The position numbers and the translations under genes were made by a program. This document shows, piece by piece, positions 1 through 8,104 of a DNA stretch of 25,657 nucleotides. Under the pieces are notes generated by a model. That model searched no databases. It saw nothing but the letters and a program-made list of their open reading frames with translations, and was not told the DNA's origin. Each line of letters opens with the position of its first letter. Position 1 is the first letter of the stretch. Origin of the DNA: Gammaproteobacteria bacterium (GTDB lineage Bacteria > Pseudomonadota > Gammaproteobacteria > UBA6429); NCBI GenBank assembly GCA_003232015.1, contig QIKU01000164.1, positions 1 to 25,657 of the forward strand, in the 5' to 3' direction.

Positions 1-948
1 GCAGAACAGATAAAGTCATCAGAAATTACACCTAAAGAAATTTACCAGAAACGCAGACAATTTTTGAAAACATCGGTGAATACCAGTTTAGGTCTGGCTG
101 CATCAGGTCTGCTTGCTACGCATGTCGCTGATGTTTTTGCCGGTTATGGGTTGGCTCCACTTAAACATGTTAAAAACACCAAATACAGCCTTAAAGATGA
201 ACTGACCCAATACAAGGATGTGACGACCTATAATAATTTTTATGAATTTGGTGCCAGTAAATCTTCGCCTGCAGCAACAGCACATAAGTTAAACCCAAAG
301 CCCTGGTCAATTAAAGTGGAAGGCCATGTTGAAAAGCCTGCAACTTATCATTTAGAAGATCTTATCAGTGAACAAACACTGGAAGAAAGAATTTATCGCT
401 TGCGTTGTGTTGAACGCTGGTCGATGGTTGTTCCATGGTTGGGTTTCCCGCTTGCCGAGTTGATTAAAAAAGTAAAACCGACATCACAGGCAAAATTTGT
501 TGAGTTCACAACCTTGTATCGTCCGGAAGAAATGCAGGGGCAGCGTCGTAGTGTTCTGGCCTGGCCTTATGTTGAAGGCTTGCGTATGGACGAAGCAATG
601 CACCCGCTTACTTTTCTTGCAGTGGGTCTTTATGGGGAAGTGTTGCCCAACCAGAATGGTGCGCCGATACGTTTGGTGGTGCCATGGAAGTATGGTTTTA
701 AAAGTATTAAGTCGATAGTTAAAATACGTTTTACAGCGCAACAGCCTGTCAGTAGCTGGACGCGATCTGCACCACGCGAATACGGTTTTTATTCCAATGT
801 TAATCCTGATGTTGACCACCCACGCTGGAGTCAGCGACGTGAACGGCGTATAGGTGAGTTTTTTAAACGTAAAACTTTAATGTTTAATGGTTATGCTGAC
901 GACGTTGCGCATTTATATAAAAATATGGATTTAAAAAAATATTTTTAG
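1..948 (+). CDS. msrP: Protein-methionine-sulfoxide reductase catalytic subunit MsrP (5' partial)
   Basis: MsrP (formerly YedY) is a periplasmic molybdopterin enzyme that reduces methionine sulfoxide in oxidised envelope proteins, with electrons from the membrane haem protein MsrQ. The frame is open from base 1, so the true start lies upstream; a TTG at 64 falls inside the Tat signal and is not the start. Counting from the first residue in the window, the twin-arginine motif RRQFLK lies at 18-23, followed by a hydrophobic stretch. The motif [10 protein letters not shown] holds the cysteine (about residue 136) that ligates molybdenum, and the sulfite-oxidase-fold core continues to [18 protein letters not shown]. 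The C-terminus is complete. msrQ begins about 30 bases downstream, the usual msrPQ operon order. The family assignment is secure; only the first residues are missing. Confidence 0.95.
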   Translation, partial: AEQIKSSEITPKEIYQKRRQFLKTSVNTSLGLAASGLLATHVADVFAGYGLAPLKHVKNTKYSLKDELTQYKDVTTYNNFYEFGASKSSPAATAHKLNPKPWSIKVEGHVEKPATYHLEDLISEQTLEERIYRLRCVERWSMVVPWLGFPLAELIKKVKPTSQAKFVEFTTLYRPEEMQGQRRSVLAWPYVEGLRMDEAMHPLTFLAVGLYGEVLPNQNGAPIRLVVPWKYGFKSIKSIVKIRFTAQQPVSSWTRSAPREYGFYSNVNPDVDHPRWSQRRERRIGEFFKRKTLMFNGYADDVAHLYKNMDLKKYF

Positions 949-977
949 CAGAAAATTTTTAAAACGGTAAAGTGTCA

Positions 978-1585
978 ATGATGCGTTTTTATAAAGTCAG
1001 TGTGTTTATCCTGAGTCTTGTTCCTGTTAGCTTATTACTATATAACTTTTATACTGATGAGCTGGGTGCGAACCCATTCGAGACTTTAACCCGACAGAGC
1101 GGGGAATGGACCTTACGGTTTTTATTAATCACGCTCAGCCTGACACCGTTAAAAATATTACTCAATAAAAGCTGGCCATTAAAATTTCGCCGTATGCTGG
1201 GCTTGTTTACTTTTTTCTATGCTTCGCTTCATCTTTTAACCTATATCTGGTTTGATCAGTTTTTTGACTGGAATGAAATCTGGGTGGATATTATTAAACA
1301 CCCTTTTATAACCATTGGATTCTCCTGCCGTTGGCTATTACTTCAACCCGGGGTATGAAAAAACGGCTTGGTCGTCGCTGGAAAAAATTGCACCAGACTG
1401 TTTATGTGATAGGGGTGCTGGTTCTAATTCATTACTTTATGCTGGTCAAAGCCGATTACTGGTGGCCGGCGCTTTATAGTTTGATTTTTATCGGTCTTAT
1501 GGTGTTTCGGGTTTTGTATGTTCGACGGCGCTTGAATGGCCTGTTGGGACTAAAAATACTGCTGCGTCAGGGAATAAAGCCCTGA
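978..1585 (+). pseudogene. msrQ: Haem-binding membrane subunit MsrQ, interrupted by a frame break near 1322
   Basis: MsrQ (YedZ) is the inner-membrane b-type haem protein that feeds electrons to MsrP. The N-terminal part runs in one frame from ATG 978 (GTG 972 and ATG 981 are alternatives) through ITIGF, then reads out of frame to a TGA at 1356. The C-terminal part resumes in another frame at LLPLAITSTRGMKK and ends at 1585. Compared from memory with E. coli MsrQ (TLGIISWVILLALAFTST), about five residues plus one base are missing at the junction, which fits a net loss of about 16 nt. The family histidines survive: the ASLHLL helix in the first part, KLHQTVY and LIHYFM in the second. The gene may be a recent pseudogene, or the assembly may have an error. 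Calling it MsrQ is secure; calling it non-functional is not. Confidence 0.8.
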
Positions 1586-1655
1586 ATAAGTGCATAAAGT
1601 ATTAGCATAATCTTATATACTCTGGATTGTGCATTGTGTTATTTTTCTTCTACTT

Positions 1656-1680
1656 CAAAGTGCTTAAACTTTGGCTTTTT
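1656..1680 (+). terminator. Weak possible Rho-independent terminator after msrPQ
   Basis: CAAAGT (1656-1661) pairs with ACTTTG (1668-1673) across a 6-nt loop and is followed by GCTTTTT. The stem is short and has only two G-C pairs, so this is a tentative call. Confidence 0.3.
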
Positions 1681-1700
1681 CATGCCGTGCTAGTTATAAT
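1671..1700 (+). promoter_or_regulatory. Possible sigma-70 promoter for soxB
   Basis: A perfect -10 hexamer TATAAT lies at 1695-1700. The best -35 is TTGGCT at 1671-1676, with an 18-nt spacer. A start near 1707 would give a leader of about 95 nt before the soxB ATG. The region between is AT-rich and includes the inverted repeat AATATT-AAAT-AATATT at 1733-1748. The -10 is good, the -35 only fair. Confidence 0.45.
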
Positions 1701-1802
1701 CCTACGAAAATACAATAATATATTTGGTGTGAAATATTAAATAATATTAGCACTTCATTTAGCAGATTTATAATTACGCAAGACACCGCAGAGGAGAACC
1801 GA

Positions 1803-3611
1803 ATGTCGATTAACCGTCGTGAATTTATTCAAGTTATGGGTATGGCCGCAGCAGCAGGTATGGTGCCAGGTTGCAGCAAGTCCGATTCAGAAGGCAAGTC
1901 TGCCAGCACTACAGCAGGCAAGTCCCCTGAAGATATTTATAATATCCCCAAGTTTGGTAATGCCACTGTAATGCATTTTACAGATTGTCATGCTCAACTT
2001 AATCCTGTTTATTTCCGTGAGCCTAATGTCAACCTGGGTATTGGTGGGAGCCTTGGGCAACCTCCGCATTTAGTTGGCGATAAATTATTAAATCATTTTG
2101 GCATTAAGCCTAATACACTTGAAGCGCATGCATTTACCTATTTAGGTTATGATCAGGCAGTAAAAAAATACGGTGCCGTGGGTGGTTTTGCACACTTGCG
2201 TACGTTAGTTAAAAAGTTACGCGCCGAAATGGGGCCTTCACTGTTAATTGATGGTGGTGACACGTGGCAAGGTTCTTATACTGCCTATAAGTCACGTGGT
2301 ACTGATATGGTGGGTGCCTGTAATTTACTGGGCGTTGATGTAATGACCGGCCATTGGGAATTCACTTATCATGATACTGAAGTGATTAAAAACATAAAAG
2401 AGTTTAAGGGTGACTTTGTCTGTCAAAATGTTTTTGTAAAAGACGATGCAGCATTCGATTATAAATTTGAAGACTTCGAAGATTACAATGAAAACACTCA
2501 ACGTGCATTTAAACCTTATACAATGAAAGATTTAGGTGGTGTGCGAGTTGCGGTGATTGGCCAGGCCTTCCCATATACACCTATAGCGAATCCACAACGC
2601 TTTATCCCTGATTGGTCATTTGGTATTCGTGAATCAGAAATGCAAAACACGGTTGATATGGTACGTGAAAAAGAAAAACCAGATTTAGTGATTGTCATTT
2701 CGCACAACGGTATGGACGTTGACCTGAAAATGGCATCGCAAGTTACCGGTATTGATGCCATCTTTGGCGGCCATACTCATGATGGTATTCCACAACCAAG
2801 CGTTGTTAGTAATAAAGCGGGTAAAACGCTGGTGACTAATGCTGGTTCAAACGGTAAATTCCTTGGTGTAATGCAGTTCGATGTTAAAAATGGCAAATTG
2901 CAGGATTTCCGTTACCGCTTAGTACCTGTGTTTTCTAAAATGCTTGAAGCGGACAAAGAAATGCAGGCTTATATTGATAATGTGCGTAAGCCTTATTTGC
3001 CTATGCTAACCGAAGAATTAGCGGTTGCAGAATCTACTATGTATCGACGTGGTAATTTCAACGGTACCTTTGACCAGATTATTTGTGATGCGTTGCGTAT
3101 TGTTAATGGTGCTGAAATTTCCCTGTCACCGGGCTTCCGTTGGGGTACAACCGTTCCTGAAGGGCAGGTGATCACTATGGATAACGTGATGGATCAAACC
3201 TGTTTAACCTACCCTGAAACGTATGTGCGCCCAATGGCCGGTTCGGAGCTTAAGCTTATTCTTGAAGACGTTGCAGATAACATTTTCAATACAGACCCAT
3301 ACTACCAGCAAGGTGGCGATATGGTGCGTTTGGGCGGTCTGGATTATACTATTGACCCGCATAAAGACATTGGTCACCGCATTACCGAAATGCGTTTAGA
3401 TGATGGTTCTGTTATTGAAGCAGATAAAAAATACAGCGTTTCAGGTTGGGCAACAGTTGGATCTAAAGGACCGGGTGCACCTATCTGGGATGTGGTTGCT
3501 GAATATTTGCGTGATGAAAAAGTTGCTAAAATTGGCAAGTTCAATACGCCGCATATTGTGGGCATGCAGAATAACCCGGGGATGAAAGATTACCTGGGTG
3601 CGACTAGCTAA
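1803..3611 (+). CDS. soxB: Thiosulfohydrolase SoxB
   Basis: SoxB is the periplasmic dimanganese hydrolase of the Sox thiosulfate-oxidation pathway; it releases sulfate from the cysteine S-sulfonate carried on SoxYZ. The 602-aa length is normal. The N-terminus MSINRREFIQ is a Tat signal, and the following VPGC at 21-24 could be a lipidation site, though proline before the glycine is unusual. Metallophosphoesterase-fold motifs appear in order: DCHAQL at 61-66, GGDTWQGSY at 151-159, TGHWEFTYH at 182-190, SHNGMD at 300-305 and GGHTHDG at 322-328. The C-terminal 5'-nucleotidase-like domain fills the rest. A strong ribosome site (GAGGAG, 1790-1795) precedes ATG 1803. No other sox gene is in the window, so SoxXA and SoxYZ must be encoded elsewhere. 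A terminator follows directly. Confidence 0.96.
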   Translation: MSINRREFIQVMGMAAAAGMVPGCSKSDSEGKSASTTAGKSPEDIYNIPKFGNATVMHFTDCHAQLNPVYFREPNVNLGIGGSLGQPPHLVGDKLLNHFGIKPNTLEAHAFTYLGYDQAVKKYGAVGGFAHLRTLVKKLRAEMGPSLLIDGGDTWQGSYTAYKSRGTDMVGACNLLGVDVMTGHWEFTYHDTEVIKNIKEFKGDFVCQNVFVKDDAAFDYKFEDFEDYNENTQRAFKPYTMKDLGGVRVAVIGQAFPYTPIANPQRFIPDWSFGIRESEMQNTVDMVREKEKPDLVIVISHNGMDVDLKMASQVTGIDAIFGGHTHDGIPQPSVVSNKAGKTLVTNAGSNGKFLGVMQFDVKNGKLQDFRYRLVPVFSKMLEADKEMQAYIDNVRKPYLPMLTEELAVAESTMYRRGNFNGTFDQIICDALRIVNGAEISLSPGFRWGTTVPEGQVITMDNVMDQTCLTYPETYVRPMAGSELKLILEDVADNIFNTDPYYQQGGDMVRLGGLDYTIDPHKDIGHRITEMRLDDGSVIEADKKYSVSGWATVGSKGPGAPIWDVVAEYLRDEKVAKIGKFNTPHIVGMQNNPGMKDYLGATS

Positions 3612-3631
3612 AATCGGATTTTTAGTTAGAT

Positions 3632-3676
3632 AAAAGCGTTAGCTGAGAGGCTGGCGCTTTTTTTGTTTTTATTTTT
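3632..3676 (+). terminator. Rho-independent terminator of soxB
   Basis: A 12-bp stem pairs 3632-3643 (AAAAGCGTTAGC) with 3650-3661 (GCTGGCGCTTTT), with two G-T wobbles, across a 6-nt loop. A long T-rich tail runs to about 3676. This is one of the clearest terminators in the window. Confidence 0.85.
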
Positions 3677-3714
3677 TAACCACGAAGGGCTCTTCTTAGT
3701 GCCTTCATGGTTAA
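3676..3714. repeat. Intergenic inverted repeat of the CACGAAG type, copy 1 (one 9-nt unit per arm)
   Basis: TTAACCACGAAGG (3676-3688) is mirrored by CCTTCATGGTTAA (3702-3714) with one mismatch. The element sits between the convergent genes soxB and hemH, and its right arm covers the hemH stop codon. It shares the TTAAC-plus-CACGAAG design with the elements at 12230-12337 and 23090-23177. Confidence 0.75.
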
Positions 3715-4796
3715 TTTTCTATTTTAAGCCTGTCGGCTAATTTTTGAGTCAATTTTAAATCAGTCGGAACTTGCTGCTGTTGCCATAAACTAATTTGTGG
3801 CTCAACCAGTGATGCCATCATTTCAATATGTTCAACCGAGTCGTTCAGCGCTGGAATGTAATGGTATTTTTCGCCTCCGGCATTTAAAAATACATCACGG
3901 TTCTGCATATTAATTTCTTCAAGCGTTTCCAGACAGTCTGCTGAAAAACCGGGGCAAACAATGTGTACATTTTTAATGCCCTGTTCAGCCCATTGTAATA
4001 AAGTTTTATCGGTGTAGGGCGTAAGCCACTCTTCCACGCCCATACGTGACTGAAAGCTGATTGCCCATTGTTGCTCATTAAGCCCTAATTCTTTTGCCAG
4101 TAAACGCGCTGTTTTCTGGCATTCGCAAAAGTAAGGGTCGCCAGCTGCAAGGTAAGACTTTGGCAGGCCATGAAACGAGAGTAATAATTTTTCCGGTTGT
4201 GGCTGTTGTTGCCATGTTGTTCGTATTGAATCGGCCAGTGCTTTTATATATTGCGGTTTATCATGGTAGTGATTAATAAACTCAATCGTGGGTAAAAATC
4301 GCCAGTCTTTAAACGCTTTTGCAACGGCATCAAAAATAGAGGCGGTGGTGGTTGCTGAATATTGCGGGTATAAAGGTAAAATAACAATTTTGTCGACATT
4401 ATCTTTTCGAAGTGAATCTAAGGCTTGCTTAATTGATGGTTTACCGTAACGCATGCCTAATACAATAGATATATTATTTTGTTTTGAATCGAAAAGCTGC
4501 TGTAGTTTTTTTGTTTGCTGCTGGCTGATAGTCAGCAAGGGGGAACCTTGTTCTGTCCATATTTGCTGATAGGCATGGGCGGCTTTGCGGGGCCGAAGAC
4601 GTAATATAATGCCATGTAACACCAGCCACCAAAGCCAGCGGGGCTTATCAATGACGCGCGGGTCACTTAAAAATTCATTCAGATAGCGGCGCACGGCTGA
4701 GGTGGTGGGTGCGTCCGGTGTACCAAGGTTGACCAGTAAAACGCCGGTTTTGAAACCTTGTGCGTGGTTGAAGTGTGTTTTTTTGTTAGACGGCAT
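3711..4796 (-). CDS. hemH: Ferrochelatase
   Basis: Ferrochelatase inserts Fe(II) into protoporphyrin IX, the last step of protohaem synthesis, at the inner face of the cytoplasmic membrane. The 361-aa protein starts its core with GVLLVNLGTPDAP (residues 18-30). It has the signature LLSFHGLP with the proposed metal-binding histidine 209, then SFQSRMGVEEWLTPYT (248-262) and CPGFSADCLETLEEI (281-295), whose Glu290 matches the second conserved active-site residue. It is somewhat longer than the E. coli enzyme because of an N-terminal tail and a Gln-rich C-terminus. A short AAGG ribosome site lies just before ATG 4796. The gene is transcribed alone, away from the DUF2914 gene and converging on soxB. 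Confidence 0.96.
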   Translation of the reverse strand: MPSNKKTHFNHAQGFKTGVLLVNLGTPDAPTTSAVRRYLNEFLSDPRVIDKPRWLWWLVLHGIILRLRPRKAAHAYQQIWTEQGSPLLTISQQQTKKLQQLFDSKQNNISIVLGMRYGKPSIKQALDSLRKDNVDKIVILPLYPQYSATTTASIFDAVAKAFKDWRFLPTIEFINHYHDKPQYIKALADSIRTTWQQQPQPEKLLLSFHGLPKSYLAAGDPYFCECQKTARLLAKELGLNEQQWAISFQSRMGVEEWLTPYTDKTLLQWAEQGIKNVHIVCPGFSADCLETLEEINMQNRDVFLNAGGEKYHYIPALNDSVEHIEMMASLVEPQISLWQQQQVPTDLKLTQKLADRLKIEN

Positions 4797-4825
4797 AAGC
4801 CTTAATTCTACTGTTAGCGCCTAAT

Positions 4826-4867
4826 AGATGCAAACAGTTAGATGCAAATAGCCAGATGCAAACATAC
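4826..4867. repeat. Three tandem 14-nt direct repeats
   Basis: AGATGCAAACAGTT (4826-4839), AGATGCAAATAGCC (4840-4853) and AGATGCAAACATAC (4854-4867) follow one another without gaps. They share AGATGCAAAYA. They lie 30-70 bases upstream of hemH in the divergent hemH / DUF2914 region, so they may be protein-binding iterons or the product of replication slippage. Confidence 0.85.
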
Positions 4868-4901
4868 GCGCAAGGGGAATGCTTAGGCTAATTAATCGCA
4901 G

Positions 4902-4917
4902 TGTGATAGCTATCACA
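4902..4917. promoter_or_regulatory. Perfect CRP/Vfr-type operator
   Basis: TGTGATAGCTATCACA is a perfect 16-nt palindrome and matches the CRP core TGTGA-N6-TCACA in all ten fixed positions. Its centre is about 66 bases before the DUF2914 start codon and about 113 before hemH, in the divergent region. That CRP or a relative binds here is inferred from the match. Confidence 0.7.
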
Positions 4918-4975
4918 GCTATGTTGGTTATTAAGCGTATCCTCGTTGTTTTTATTCATATCGAGAGGATGCATT

Positions 4976-5704
4976 ATGAACATTACGTTAAAACAAAATT
5001 TATTGGCTCTGTTTGCACTTGTGTTTATATCACAGCCTGCTTTTGCCGAGGGTATGGCGGGTTCTGCAGGAAACACCTTGTCAGAAGGTGACCATACCGG
5101 CATGGCTGAAAACATGGATGCCAAAAATGCTGGAGCAGATAAAATGATGCCACACAATGATCAGACCCCGATGGGTAAGACACCAGATATGGGAATGAAA
5201 CCTCCTGCTAAAAATACATCACCAGCGCAATCAGCAGAGGCAGCAGAAGAAATGGCCGGCTTTTCACGCGGTACGGTTGCCCGTTCTGTTTTTACAACAT
5301 TGGTAGATAATCGGGAGCCCGTTGATAAAGTACAGCAAGTACCACAAGAAAAAAATGACATTATTTATTTTACGGAGTTGCGAGACATGTCAGGCCAAAC
5401 CGCAAAACACCGCTGGGAATTTAAAGGTAAAATTATTTCAGAAGTGAAATTTAATGTGCGTGGTCCACGTTGGCGTGTCTGGTCTAAAAAAAGTTTTGTA
5501 CCCGGCTGGTCGGGCGACTGGAAAGTGTCGGTTATTAATGGTGTTGGAGAAGTTATTTCTGAAGAGGTGATTGCCTATGCTGAACCGGCAGAGATGATGA
5601 GTACTGACAATGCTACGGATGCGGAACAACTGAATTCAAATACAGACGCTAACAAATTAACATCGCCTGATGTGGCCATGCCTAAGGCACCCTCAATGCA
5701 GTGA
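4976..5704 (+). CDS. Exported DUF2914 domain protein
   Basis: The function is unknown. ATG 4976 is chosen because GAGAGGA (4963-4969) gives a good ribosome site and because the protein then begins with a clean signal peptide: two lysine-containing residues, a hydrophobic core, and a predicted cut after AFA at residue 24. Residues 25-98 are low-complexity, rich in Met, Ala, Gly and Pro, probably disordered. The DUF2914 domain spans about 100-204, with family features ARSVFTTLVDNREPVD, VYFTEL-like IYFTELRDMSGQT, HRWEFKGK, RWRVWSKKSF and GDWKVSVIN. A further disordered Asn/Asp-rich tail closes the 242-aa protein. It is monocistronic, flanked by a CRP-type palindrome upstream and a terminator downstream. 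The export and domain calls are firm; no biochemical role can be assigned. Confidence 0.88.
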   Translation: MNITLKQNLLALFALVFISQPAFAEGMAGSAGNTLSEGDHTGMAENMDAKNAGADKMMPHNDQTPMGKTPDMGMKPPAKNTSPAQSAEAAEEMAGFSRGTVARSVFTTLVDNREPVDKVQQVPQEKNDIIYFTELRDMSGQTAKHRWEFKGKIISEVKFNVRGPRWRVWSKKSFVPGWSGDWKVSVINGVGEVISEEVIAYAEPAEMMSTDNATDAEQLNSNTDANKLTSPDVAMPKAPSMQ

Positions 5705-5722
5705 AAAAGTTTGTTAAGCAAG

Positions 5723-5752
5723 AAATGCTCCATTTTATGGGGCATTTTTTTT
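5723..5752 (+). terminator. Rho-independent terminator of the DUF2914 gene
   Basis: AAATGCTCCA (5723-5732) pairs with TGGGGCATTT (5738-5747) with one G-T wobble and a 5-nt loop, running into eight T residues (5745-5752). Confidence 0.85.
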
Positions 5753-5907
5753 GTGTGTAATATTATAGCCTTAGCATATTGAATTAAATTTACAGGTGAA
5801 GTGTTAATTTTTTGGCTGTTAATATTCACACTGCAAGTGGAATAAAAGCATGCTAGGGTTAAATTACGTAGGTTATATCGTTAAAAATTATATAGGGGGA
5901 TTGGGTT

Positions 5908-6177
5908 ATGACAACACCATTTGAACCAACTATTGGACAATGGTATCAGGATGATGAGCAGCGTATTTTTGAGGTGGTTGCCTGGGATCTTGATGGGATA
6001 GAAATTCAGTACTTCGATGGCGATGTGGATGAATTTGATATGGAGGTCTGGTATATGCTAAATATTCTTCCTGCTGACGAACCGAATGATGGCACTGGCC
6101 CATTCGACGAGATTGAAAGTGATGAACTGAATCATTTACAAAATAATTATTTACCGGCTAGCTGGCGTTACCATTAA
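5908..6177 (+). CDS. Small acidic conserved protein, DUF6763-like
   Basis: This 89-aa protein is strongly acidic and aromatic. It opens with a pattern IGQWYQDDEQRIFEVVAWD, followed by GIEIQYFDGDVDEFDMEVW, and ends with a Pro/Asp-rich tail. The look is of a small beta-sheet domain. It resembles small gammaproteobacterial proteins I associate with the DUF6763 label, but I recall this only moderately well. A strong purine-rich ribosome site (GGGGGATTGGG, 5895-5905) precedes ATG 5908. It has no signal peptide or membrane segment, so it should be cytoplasmic. Its stop codon lies against the terminator of the convergent ettA. Coding status is well supported by start context and composition; no function is proposed. 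Confidence 0.82.
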   Translation: MTTPFEPTIGQWYQDDEQRIFEVVAWDLDGIEIQYFDGDVDEFDMEVWYMLNILPADEPNDGTGPFDEIESDELNHLQNNYLPASWRYH

Positions 6178-6196
6178 AAAAACCGGTTTTAACCGG
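6176..6196 (-). terminator. Rho-independent terminator of ettA
   Basis: On the minus strand CCGGTTAAAACCGG (6196-6183) forms a G-C-rich hairpin and is followed by seven T residues (6182-6176). It overlaps the stop codon of the convergent small acidic protein gene. Confidence 0.8.
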
Positions 6197-6207
6197 GCAA
6201 GTCATTT

Positions 6208-7881
6208 TCAGGCATTAATTTTTTTGTATTTAATACGGTGAGGTTGTTTGTAATCATCACCGAGTCGGCGCTTTCGGTCGGCTTCATAATCGGCATAATT
6301 ACCTTCAAACCAGACAACCTTGCTATCGCCTTCATAAGCGAGTATATGAGTAGCAATACGATCTAAAAACCAGCGATCGTGGGATATAACAACGGCTGAG
6401 CCGGGGAAATCGAGAATGGCTTCTTCCAGGGCACGTAAAGTTTCCACATCTAAATCATTGGTGGGCTCATCGAGTAGTAACAGGTTACCGCCACTGCGTA
6501 ATAGCTTGGCGAGATGCACTCGGTTGCGTTCACCACCGGATAAATCACCCACGCGCTTTTGCTGGTCGCTGCCTTTAAAGTTAAACCGGCCAACATAGGT
6601 GCGAGAAGGAACAACATAAGAGCCAATGGTAATGTTATCCGCGCCGTCAGAAATTTCTTCCCAGACGGTTTTATCGCCCGCGAGTGTGTCACGGGATTGA
6701 TCTACATAAGCAATTTTAACAGTTTCGCCAATACGCAAACTGCCGCTGTCCGGTTGCTCTTCGCCTGCAAACATTTTAAACAACGTTGTTTTACCCGCAC
6801 CGTTGGCGCCGATAATGCCGACGATACCACCGCGTGGTAAATTAAAACTGAGATCGTCAAACAGCAGTTTGTCACCAAACGCTTTTGAAATAGATTCTGC
6901 TTCAACCACTAAGTCACCTAAGCGCGGGCCGGGTGGAATATACAGGTCATGGGTTTCACTGCGTTGCTGGTATTCTTTTGATGACAGTTCTTCAAAACGC
7001 GCTAGTCGTGATTTGCTTTTAGCATGGCGGCCTTTAGGTGCTGTTTTAACCCATTCCAGTTCCGCCTTCATGGCTTTGGCGCGAGCCGATTCCTGTTTTT
7101 TCTCGGTTTCCAGGCGTTTTTCTTTTTGCTCCAGCCAGGACGAATAATTGCCTTCCCATGGAATGCCGTGGCCGCGATCCAGTTCTAAAATCCAGCCGGC
7201 CACATTATCCAGAAAATAACGGTCATGGGTTACGGCCACCACGGTGCCAGTGTAGTCGTGTAAAAAGCGTTCCAGCCAGGCAACTGATTCGGCATCGAGA
7301 TGGTTGGTGGGTTCATCCAGCAATAGCATATCGGGGCTCGAAAGCAGTAGCCGACACAAAGCCACGCGGCGGCGCTCACCACCTGACAGGGTTGTTACAT
7401 CCGCATCCCAGGGGGGAAGGCGCAACGCATCGGCAGCAATATCTAACTTTCTGTCGAGCTCCCATGCACCGGCAGCATCAATCGCATCCTGTAGTTTGCC
7501 TTGTTCTGCCAGTAAATCATTCATTTCATCATCCGACATCGGTTCAGAAAACTTCATACTAATGTCATTAAATGTGTTGAGCTGGTCGATAATTTCCTGA
7601 ACGCCTTCTTCAACATTGCCACGTACGTCTTTGTCGGGGTTGAGCTGGGGTTCCTGAGGCAGGTAACCAACATTGATACCTGCTTGCGGGCGCGCTTCAC
7701 CTTCGTAGTCTTTATCAATGCCAGCCATAATGCGAAGTAATGTGGATTTACCCGAACCATTTAAACCCAGAACACCAATTTTGGCGCCAGGGAAAAAGGA
7801 TAAGGAAATATCTTCGAGGATTCTTCGTTTTGGCGGAACAATTTTGCCCACTTGACTCATGGTGTAAATATATTGCGCCAT
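6208..7881 (-). CDS. ettA: Energy-dependent translational throttle protein EttA (ABC-F ATPase)
   Basis: EttA binds the ribosomal E site and couples the first peptide bond to the cell's ATP/ADP ratio. The 557-aa protein has two ABC domains. In the first, Walker [10 protein letters not shown] is at 39-47, the signature LSGGERRR at 165-172, and the catalytic glutamate at 190 in [11 protein letters not shown]. An arm insertion lies at about 95-140. The charged linker that contacts P-site tRNA spans about 246-325, including the basic stretch GRHAKSKSR. In the second domain, Walker [10 protein letters not shown] is at 358-366, the signature LSGGERNR at 447-454, and the glutamate at 472. The arm and linker layout, plus the MAQYIYTM start, separate it from Uup and YheS. 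There is no membrane segment. It is transcribed alone, divergent from the PAS chemoreceptor. Confidence 0.97.
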   Translation of the reverse strand: MAQYIYTMSQVGKIVPPKRRILEDISLSFFPGAKIGVLGLNGSGKSTLLRIMAGIDKDYEGEARPQAGINVGYLPQEPQLNPDKDVRGNVEEGVQEIIDQLNTFNDISMKFSEPMSDDEMNDLLAEQGKLQDAIDAAGAWELDRKLDIAADALRLPPWDADVTTLSGGERRRVALCRLLLSSPDMLLLDEPTNHLDAESVAWLERFLHDYTGTVVAVTHDRYFLDNVAGWILELDRGHGIPWEGNYSSWLEQKEKRLETEKKQESARAKAMKAELEWVKTAPKGRHAKSKSRLARFEELSSKEYQQRSETHDLYIPPGPRLGDLVVEAESISKAFGDKLLFDDLSFNLPRGGIVGIIGANGAGKTTLFKMFAGEEQPDSGSLRIGETVKIAYVDQSRDTLAGDKTVWEEISDGADNITIGSYVVPSRTYVGRFNFKGSDQQKRVGDLSGGERNRVHLAKLLRSGGNLLLLDEPTNDLDVETLRALEEAILDFPGSAVVISHDRWFLDRIATHILAYEGDSKVVWFEGNYADYEADRKRRLGDDYKQPHRIKYKKINA

Positions 7882-7930
7882 TATTTTTTATGCCTTTTTT
7901 GCGGTTAAATTACAAGCAGGATACTAACAT

Positions 7931-7958
7931 TTTATATTGGAAATGTATTACATTTCAA
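7931..7958 (-). promoter_or_regulatory. Possible sigma-70 promoter of ettA
   Basis: Read on the minus strand, TTGAAA (7958-7953) and TATAAA (7936-7931) are separated by 16 nt. A start near 7924 would give a leader of about 40 nt before the ettA ATG at 7881. Confidence 0.5.
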
Positions 7959-8001
7959 GCCATTGATTTTATTTGTATTTTTTACAGCTGGTAGTGTGAG
8001 C

Positions 8002-8028
8002 TTAAGTTTTTTATATTTCTACCGATAT
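8002..8028 (+). promoter_or_regulatory. Sigma-28 (FliA)-type promoter of the PAS chemoreceptor gene
   Basis: TTAAGTTT (8002-8009), an 11-nt spacer, and ACCGATAT (8021-8028) match the flagellar sigma factor consensus TAAAGTTT-N11-GCCGATAA in 7 of 8 and 6 of 8 positions with exact spacing. It lies about 75 bases before the start codon of a chemoreceptor, the expected type of target. Confidence 0.75.
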
Positions 8029-8104
8029 AAATAGAAATAATCTAAAGCTATCAAAGAAGAAATAATAAAACCAGGAATGCATAATTATTTAGGAGCTGTC
8101 TGCT

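Noticed and set aside
1568..1584. CAGGG / CCCTG stem at the end of msrQ
   Set aside because: Only five pairs, overlaps the stop codon and has no T run, so it is not a convincing terminator.
7158..7562. Plus-strand open frames inside ettA
   Set aside because: They lie antisense to a complete, well conserved gene and have no recognisable domain or start context.
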